Shown: piece after piece, positions 4,923 to 9,243 of the stretch
Layout: every line of letters begins with the position of its first letter
Position numbering within the stretch: the stretch's first letter is position 1
Source of the DNA: JAPLVS01 sp043809265
Lineage (GTDB): Archaea; Iainarchaeota; Iainarchaeia; Iainarchaeales; DTGL01
DNA: 9,243 nucleotides
Assembly: GCA_043809265.1 (NCBI GenBank)
Contig: JAZDDY010000101.1
Span: forward strand, 1 to 9,243
Direction of reading: 5' to 3'
Made by a program: the position numbers and the translations under genes
Notes under the pieces: generated by a model
The model's database searches: none
Told to the model about the DNA's origin: nothing
The model's input: the letters and a program-made list of their open reading frames with translations, nothing else

Positions 4923-6272
4923 ATGCAGAAATTCGATGTAGCAATAATCGGCGCAGGCCCTGCAGGCCTGTTCGCTGCCTGGGAACTCGCAGGCTCAAAG
5001 CTCAAGGTTGCGGTCATAGACGAAGGCCGAGAGCCAATGAAAAGGGACCCTGCAAAAAACCCTTCAGATTCCATTTTCGGGGTCGGCGGCGCAGGCGCAT
5101 ACTCCGATGGAAAACTCAACCTCACCCATGAAATCGGCGGCTCGCCTGAAGACCTGAAAAGAAGCGGTTCAGAAGTCCAAAAAATGATCGATTCAGTCGA
5201 TTCCACTTTAATGAAATTCGGCATTCCAAAAGAATGCTCGGGAGTGAACGGTGCAGACCTTGAAGAGCTGAAAAGGAAAGCCAACAAGGAAGGCATAGAA
5301 TTCGTTTCAGGAAAGCAAAAACACATAGGCACGGATGAAGTCAAAAAAGTAATAGACCGTTTTTACAAGGAACTGAAAAAGAAAGGCATTTCTTTCCTGC
5401 TTGAAACCAAAGTGAAAAAAATCAAAAGGAAAGGCGCCTCGTTTGAGCTTGAAACAGCAGGCGGGCCGATAGAATGCTCGCACCTGATTTGCGCTCCGGG
5501 AAGAGGAAACGCTTACTGGTTAAGGGAAGAACTGAAGGGATTGGGCGCAAAAACAGGCTATGGCCCGATAGATGTCGGCGCAAGGATAGAATTTCCCGCG
5601 GGAATCTACGACAAAGTTAAGGAAGTCATGTACGACGCCAAATTCAGGCTGTACACAGGCACCTACGACGACATGGTGAGAACTTTCTGCACAAACCCGC
5701 ACGGCTTCATTTCAGTCGAAAAATTCGACGATTTCGTGTTAGTGAACGGGCATGCAGAAAAAAACAGGCAGAGCCCCAACACAAACCTCGCGTTATTGGT
5801 GCGCATCAACCTCACAGACCCGGTTGAAGATTCGACAGAGTACGCGCGCAGCATTGCAAAGCTCTCCAACACAATCGGCGGAGGAAAACCGATATTGCAG
5901 CGCTACAAGGACCTCAAAAAAGGAAGGAGAAGCACCTGGGAACGCATCCACAAATCCGCGCTTGAACCGACACTAATGGATGTCACTCCCGGAGACATTT
6001 CAATGGCATTGCCTGCACGCATAGTCCACGACTTAATCGAAGCGCTGGAAAAGCTCGACAGGGTCATACCAGGAATCGCATCGGAAACAACGCTCATTTA
6101 CGCGCCGGAAATAAAATTCTATGACACGCGCTACACCACAAACGCAGGCCTCGAAACAAACATCCCCAACCTCTTTGTGGCAGGCGACGCCTCAGGCTTC
6201 TCGCGCGGAATAGTCTACGCTGCGGTGACAGGCATAATTGCGGCCGACGCAATAAAAAAGAAAGAAAAATAG
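4923..6272 (+). CDS. FAD-dependent dehydrogenase, COG2509-like family
   Basis: This 449-residue soluble flavoprotein belongs by pattern to the uncharacterised FAD-dependent dehydrogenase group often labelled COG2509. The N-terminal Rossmann fold is clear: FDVAIIGAGPAG (4-15) with the dinucleotide motif G10-x-G12-x-x-G15 and the acidic end of strand 2 at VAVIDEG. Then come FGVGGAGAYSDGKLNLT (52-68), a substrate-domain section with TFCTNPHGF and VNGHAEKN, the signature ALLVRINLTDPVED, GGGKPILQRYKDL and RRSTWERIHKSALEPTLMDV. Next is PGDISMALPARIVHDLIEAL, and finally the C-terminal FAD motif LFVAGDASGFSRGIVYAA (418-434). Substrate and electron partner are not known. The frame is open upstream to 4797 but overlaps the preceding gene, and homology begins at MQKFDVAIIG. 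ZIP follows 9 bases after the stop, indicating one operon. Confidence 0.88.
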   Translation: MQKFDVAIIGAGPAGLFAAWELAGSKLKVAVIDEGREPMKRDPAKNPSDSIFGVGGAGAYSDGKLNLTHEIGGSPEDLKRSGSEVQKMIDSVDSTLMKFGIPKECSGVNGADLEELKRKANKEGIEFVSGKQKHIGTDEVKKVIDRFYKELKKKGISFLLETKVKKIKRKGASFELETAGGPIECSHLICAPGRGNAYWLREELKGLGAKTGYGPIDVGARIEFPAGIYDKVKEVMYDAKFRLYTGTYDDMVRTFCTNPHGFISVEKFDDFVLVNGHAEKNRQSPNTNLALLVRINLTDPVEDSTEYARSIAKLSNTIGGGKPILQRYKDLKKGRRSTWERIHKSALEPTLMDVTPGDISMALPARIVHDLIEALEKLDRVIPGIASETTLIYAPEIKFYDTRYTTNAGLETNIPNLFVAGDASGFSRGIVYAAVTGIIAADAIKKKEK

Positions 6273-6281
6273 CTGGTTTGA

Positions 6282-7022
6282 ATGGATTTCTTCACAGCCC
6301 TAACACTTTCAATTCTCGCAGGATTTGCCACTTCAATCGGGGCATTGTTCGCATTTTTCCTGAAAAAGCCAGGCCCCTCCATTATGCCGATCGCAATGGG
6401 CTTTTCAGCAGGCGTGATGATTTTTGTGGCTTTTGCTGAAATGCTGCCGCAGGCAATGCTTGGCGCAGGCCAGGCAAACGCCTTCATTGCGTTCTTTGCA
6501 GGCATGGGCGCAATCTGCCTCATAGACGTATTATTGCCGCACTCGTATAAAGGCGAAAAGTGCGCCGACCAGAAAATGATGCGGTGCGGCACGCTTGTCG
6601 CAATCGGAATCGCAATCCACAATTTTCCAGAAGGCATGGCGGTATTCTTTTCCTCGCTTTCAAGCCTTTCGCTCGGCCTCCCGATAGCTGTTGCGGTCGC
6701 AATCCACAACATTCCGGAAGGAATCGCGGTTTCAATGCCGATTTTTGAGGCGACAAAAAGCAGGGGAAAAGCATTCCTTTACTCGGCGCTCTCAGGCCTT
6801 GCCGAACCGCTCGGCGCAGTAATCGGCTTCCTTTTCCTAATGCCTTTCCTTAACCAGTTCACCCTTGACCTTGTTCTCGGCGCAGTCGCAGGAATAATGG
6901 TTTTCATTTCTTTCGATGAATTGCTGCCGTTCAGTTATAACGGCACCCATAGCCACAAGCCGATTTTAGGCATCTTCTTAGGCATGGCAGTAATGGCAAT
7001 CAGCTTATGGATGCTCGGGTGA
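6282..7022 (+). CDS. ZIP-family divalent metal transporter (GufA/ZupT-like)
   Basis: This 246-residue membrane protein would import zinc, iron or manganese across the cytoplasmic membrane. About eight hydrophobic helices are visible (near 4-26, 33-53, 66-86, 103-124, 131-150, 165-187, 193-213, 226-245). The paired metal-site motifs of the family are intact: HNFPEG (113-118) in helix 4 and HNIPEG (142-147) in helix 5. E53 (AFAEMLPQ), E175 (SGLAEPLGAVIGF) and D212/E213 (FDELLP) are further candidate ligands. A His-containing loop THSHK (222-226) precedes the last helix. Length and motif order are those of the bacterial/archaeal GufA and ZupT types; metal preference cannot be read from sequence. 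It starts 9 bases after the dehydrogenase stop. Its last 20 residues recur as an isolated diverged copy at 8484-8546. Confidence 0.93.
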   Translation: MDFFTALTLSILAGFATSIGALFAFFLKKPGPSIMPIAMGFSAGVMIFVAFAEMLPQAMLGAGQANAFIAFFAGMGAICLIDVLLPHSYKGEKCADQKMMRCGTLVAIGIAIHNFPEGMAVFFSSLSSLSLGLPIAVAVAIHNIPEGIAVSMPIFEATKSRGKAFLYSALSGLAEPLGAVIGFLFLMPFLNQFTLDLVLGAVAGIMVFISFDELLPFSYNGTHSHKPILGIFLGMAVMAISLWMLG

Positions 7023-7069
7023 AACTGGCGGCAAACAAGGCAATGACAAAGCGGCGGATTAAGACCGAA

Positions 7070-8446
7070 TCAAAGCACGGGTTCTACGCCCAGCAATTCT
7101 TTCATTACGCTATAGCCTACTTTTGCAATGGACATGGCGTTCTCTTTTGCTTCCGAGACTGTTTTTCCCATTGCCAGCTTTGCGGCAAATTCCAAAATAA
7201 GGCGCTGGGCCGAATAAATATCCGCCTCCTGAAGTGTTTTATTTTTTTGGGCATTCCTGGAAAATGTGGCAGTATCCAGGTCCAAAGGCCTTCCGTCGGC
7301 AGTAATGTTGTTGGTGACTAGCGAGCCCCCAAAGCCGCCGACACTTGACTCAATTGTAAAGCAACCGCCCAGCTTGTGCATTAAGTGGATTGAACCGCAC
7401 ATGTTTGCAGAGAAAGCCTTCATTGCCTGAACCAATGCTTCTTCAGGCCTTATCGCCCTTCCGCCTCTTCTGAGAATTAATCTTCCCCCGCTAAACGTTG
7501 AATCTATGCCATACGCAGAAAATAATTTTTTCCAGGCCGAAACAGCGAAATTCCTTTTTCCGGCACTCAGCCTGTCGATGTTGCATAAGGGATGCAAATC
7601 CGACATCCTTAGCTCTAATGGAACTGAATAGATAAACACCGCCTGTTTTTTCAGAATATTTTCAGGAATTCCGCTTAATTCCATGAGCTTTTTCGATTTG
7701 AAAACAATGGTGTCCCCTGGTTTCTTTCTTTTGAATTCATATTTGAACGCCCTTGCCTCGCCGGCGGTAAGGTGTTCTAAAATTTCCTCAAAAACCGACC
7801 CTGGCTCTTTTCCCCTGACATACTTGAAAACAGCCTGTTCAGGCCTCATAACCGCAACCGGCTCCAAGGTCGGGGGGAATGTCGCCCCTAATTCCACAGC
7901 CCGTTTGATAACACGGTCAGGGGTGTTGCCGGCAAGGCTTTCCTCAAAAAGAGCATTCAGTCTTTTTGCCACACTGTAGTTTTTCCTAGCATCGCCAACA
8001 ATCATTCCGCCCCTTAAAAGCTGCCCGTTTGTTCTGACCGATATATGGCCTAATGCAAAAAGCGTATCCGGGATTCTTACAGGCTGGGAACGCTTCCTAA
8101 TCCTGCTGGCCAGCTCACGGTCAATCCAACCAAAAGGAAAAGAAAGGCTCTCTTCACCGTTGCTGATTACAGTCACCGCCTGCGAGGAACCGATTCCCTT
8201 AATTGCAAAATCCCTTGAACCGGACCTTAAAATCAGCGACCTCTTGCGCCCTCTCAAAGCCCTGAACCTCCTATCAAGCGGAACTTTTTGAGGGACAAGA
8301 AAATGCCCATCACCGCCAACACGCCTGCCGGCCCAGCCGGATTGCGCAAGCTCCCGCATGAGATGCTCATTAATTTTTTTCCCGTCAACACTGAAAACAG
8401 CCAGAGCCGAACCAGGCTTTCTCCGGACCGGCCTAGTTAATGCCAT
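7070..8446 (-). CDS. Uncharacterised 458-residue protein, tentatively SelO/YdiU-like
   Basis: No family is certain. The protein is soluble, basic, without membrane helices. Four points recall SelO (YdiU), the kinase-fold protein AMPylator: a beta-rich lead-in to AIKGIGSS (81-88) like the Lys-bearing LKGAG of SelO; a following helix GWIDRELASRI (106-116) that offers a Glu partner; IPDTLFAL (125-132) like IPTTRALSL; and VTNNITADGRPLDLD (377-391). The last aligns with the catalytic TDNMSLLGLTIDYG of SelO, with the second Asn (N380) and the Asp (D389) nine apart as in SelO N253/D262. The catalytic Asp before that Asn is Asn here (N379). Length fits bacterial SelO. No SD precedes ATG 8446; a TATA-like CTTAAAAG lies close upstream, suggesting a leaderless transcript. 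It is convergent with the ZIP gene and flanked by a ZIP-tail remnant. The SelO link is inference. Confidence 0.8.
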   Translation of the reverse strand: MALTRPVRRKPGSALAVFSVDGKKINEHLMRELAQSGWAGRRVGGDGHFLVPQKVPLDRRFRALRGRKRSLILRSGSRDFAIKGIGSSQAVTVISNGEESLSFPFGWIDRELASRIRKRSQPVRIPDTLFALGHISVRTNGQLLRGGMIVGDARKNYSVAKRLNALFEESLAGNTPDRVIKRAVELGATFPPTLEPVAVMRPEQAVFKYVRGKEPGSVFEEILEHLTAGEARAFKYEFKRKKPGDTIVFKSKKLMELSGIPENILKKQAVFIYSVPLELRMSDLHPLCNIDRLSAGKRNFAVSAWKKLFSAYGIDSTFSGGRLILRRGGRAIRPEEALVQAMKAFSANMCGSIHLMHKLGGCFTIESSVGGFGGSLVTNNITADGRPLDLDTATFSRNAQKNKTLQEADIYSAQRLILEFAAKLAMGKTVSEAKENAMSIAKVGYSVMKELLGVEPVL

Positions 8447-8457
8447 AGTAATAAATA

Positions 8458-8475
8458 GGCACTTTTAAGAATAAA
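8458..8475 (-). promoter_or_regulatory. TATA-like region of the 458-residue gene
   Basis: On the minus strand, TTTTATTCTTAAAAGTGC spans this interval. Its CTTAAAAG core lies about 15-25 bases before ATG 8446, and no SD site is present, consistent with a leaderless or very short-leader transcript. The T-rich stretch lies immediately next to the ZIP-tail remnant. Confidence 0.4.
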
Positions 8476-8480
8476 AAACA

Positions 8481-8546
8481 ATGCCAATCCTCGGAATATT
8501 CCTCGGAATGGCAGTAATGGCTGCGAGCCCGTGGCTGCTGGGATAA
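8481..8546 (+). pseudogene. Orphan 3'-end copy of a ZIP transporter gene
   Basis: ATG at 8481 to TAA at 8544-8546 reads MPILGIFLGMAVMAASPWLLG. It matches the last 20 residues of the intact ZIP protein (PILGIFLGMAVMAISLWMLG) at 17 positions and stops at the same place. By my count only 43 of 63 bases match, with most changes at third codon positions, so the two copies diverged while both were coding. The frame upstream is closed (TAA at 8472-8474) and no further ZIP sequence is seen. This is best read as the 3' stump of a second, homologous ZIP gene. Translation as a 21-residue peptide is formally possible but unsupported. Confidence 0.75.
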
Positions 8547-8554
8547 AAACAGAA

Positions 8555-8570
8555 TTTTATTCTTTTTTTT
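8555..8570 (+). terminator. T-rich tract after the ZIP-tail remnant
   Basis: TTTTATTCTTTTTTTT follows the remnant's stop by a few bases on the plus strand. It has the form of an archaeal oligo-T terminator and may be the original terminator of the lost ZIP copy. No hairpin is seen. Confidence 0.4.
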
Positions 8571-9159
8571 ACTGCGGTGCCTGGAATTCCTTCCAATAGC
8601 TGTCCAAGTCAATGAATCGCATCAGAGTGTCTGAAGGGCATTCCATTTTCTCAAGAAATTGGCTCAATTCAGCGTTTTTGCCGCCAAGCCGCTTTAGCCA
8701 TATTTTGCCGGCCCCGAACGCTATCGCATGGCCGATGAACTCGTTTGCAAGGCGCTCGTCAGGCATCGGGCTTGCCTCAATAAATTTTTTCAATTCCAGC
8801 GCCTGCGCCTTAGCCTTTTTGCCTTCAGGGGTCAAAAGCGCTTCATCCCAAGAACCGCCCAATTTTTCCAGCATTTTATTTTCCACCGCATCAAACAAAG
8901 GCCCAAGACCGAAGCCTTTCAAAACATAGGACGGGGCGATAATAGTCTTCATCTTTTCAGGCTTTTTGGCCTCATAAACAGTCTTTCCCATGAAATCAAT
9001 TTTTTGCGGTGAAGAAAACGCTTCTTTCCAAAGTTCCTTTGAAGAGCCAACCCTTACAGTATCGGTGCTTTCAGCCGCCAAAATATCAGATTTCTGCTTT
9101 ACAAGCTCGCGATTCAATTGCTCTAAAACCAGTGAAAGCTCCGCCGGCTCAATAAACAA
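8569..9159 (-). CDS. Truncated VirB4/TraC-like N-terminus joined to an unknown sequence
   Basis: The open frame gives 196 residues from TTG 9159, but the recognisable sequence starts earlier: the same frame reads GWLDSIISSEGDFDVSLFIE across 9207-9148, so a start or join upstream of TTG 9159 is likely. GWLDSII...DVSLFIEPAELSLVLEQLNREL resembles the N-terminal domain of VirB4/TraC-type ATPases of conjugation systems (GWLxxLI....DVSxxIxPxD...VLxxLxrkL). From about residue 35 the likeness ends. The rest (KELWKEAFSSPQKIDFMGKT, then APSYVLKGFGLGPLFDAVEN and a charged helical end) has no Walker A or B motif and I do not recognise it. VirB4 proteins are usually over 500 residues, so this is either a deletion-fused remnant or an unrelated gene with a chance N-terminus. 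No SD is seen at 9159. Confidence 0.55.
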   Translation of the reverse strand: MFIEPAELSLVLEQLNRELVKQKSDILAAESTDTVRVGSSKELWKEAFSSPQKIDFMGKTVYEAKKPEKMKTIIAPSYVLKGFGLGPLFDAVENKMLEKLGGSWDEALLTPEGKKAKAQALELKKFIEASPMPDERLANEFIGHAIAFGAGKIWLKRLGGKNAELSQFLEKMECPSDTLMRFIDLDSYWKEFQAPQ

Positions 9160-9243
9160 AGAAACATCAAAATCGCCCTCGCTTGAAATAATCGAATCCA
9201 GCCAGCCTTACAGAATAAACCTTGGAAAGCCAGAATACAATGG
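9160..9243 (-). pseudogene. Upstream VirB4-like coding sequence interrupted by an in-frame TAA
   Basis: On the minus strand from base 9243 the frame of the preceding feature reads PLYSGFPRFIL, TAA (9210-9208), then GWLDSIISSEGDFDVS. The two sides of the stop fit together as one VirB4-type segment (YxGYPRFV-x-GWLDxLI), with the stop exactly where one residue is expected. A single base change in a sense codon such as GAA, AAA or CAA would explain it. The reading frame continues past the window edge. This indicates a decayed gene, unless the base is a sequencing error. Confidence 0.5.

Noticed and set aside
7023..7069. Intergenic gap between the ZIP gene and the convergent 458-residue gene, checked for RNA gene or insertion-sequence end
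   Set aside because: No clover-leaf, inverted repeat, target duplication or T tract was seen in the 47 bases.
9088..9207. Nucleotidyltransferase reading of GDFDVSLFIE (GSxxxGDxDxD-like)
   Set aside because: The upstream GFPRFIL...GWLDSII context matches VirB4-type ATPases and no GSR helix precedes the acidic motif.

Overview
The window looks archaeal. It carries a LysW-type carrier hydrolase next to an ornithine carbamoyltransferase (the archaeal/Thermus style of arginine synthesis), the archaeal wyosine enzyme Taw1, A/T-rich TATA-like boxes about 25 bases before starts, and several probably leaderless genes beside ones with strong Shine-Dalgarno (SD) sites. Gene packing is tight and proteins are short. 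A DPANN-type lineage (for example a Diapherotrites-like archaeon) would fit, but lineage is inference. No gap longer than about 110 bases lacks a gene, and I see no tRNA, rRNA or CRISPR array.

Left part (1-1749, + strand): the 3' end of an M20-family [LysW]-lysine/ornithine hydrolase, a small very basic protein of unknown role with a possible winged-helix C-terminus, and argF. The hydrolase would release ornithine from its carrier protein and ArgF would carbamoylate it to citrulline. Taw1 (tRNA-Phe wyosine synthesis) follows convergently and overlaps argF by 15 bases. A divergent 115-residue unknown protein shares Taw1's promoter region.

Middle (3121-4400, - strand): rubrerythrin, with a hairpin-plus-T-run just after its stop, and a two-gene ribbon-helix-helix antitoxin / RelE-like toxin module. 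The promoter of the module holds four ATGCAT-type boxes spaced exactly 11 bp apart, a convincing candidate operator. Then on the + strand come a two-span membrane protein with a Glu/Pro-rich tail, a COG2509-type FAD-dependent dehydrogenase, and a ZIP-family metal transporter 9 bases downstream of it.

Right part (7023-9243): this looks accessory. A 458-residue - strand protein has a faint but spacing-consistent resemblance to the SelO/YdiU pseudokinase-fold AMPylators. Just upstream of it lies a 21-codon orphan copy of the ZIP transporter's last 20 residues, diverged at synonymous sites but conserved in protein, most simply a scar of gene replacement or insertion. The window ends in a gene whose N-terminus resembles a VirB4/TraC-type conjugation ATPase, interrupted by an in-frame TAA and apparently lacking the ATPase domain. 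Together these suggest a recombination-prone junction next to the metal transporter.
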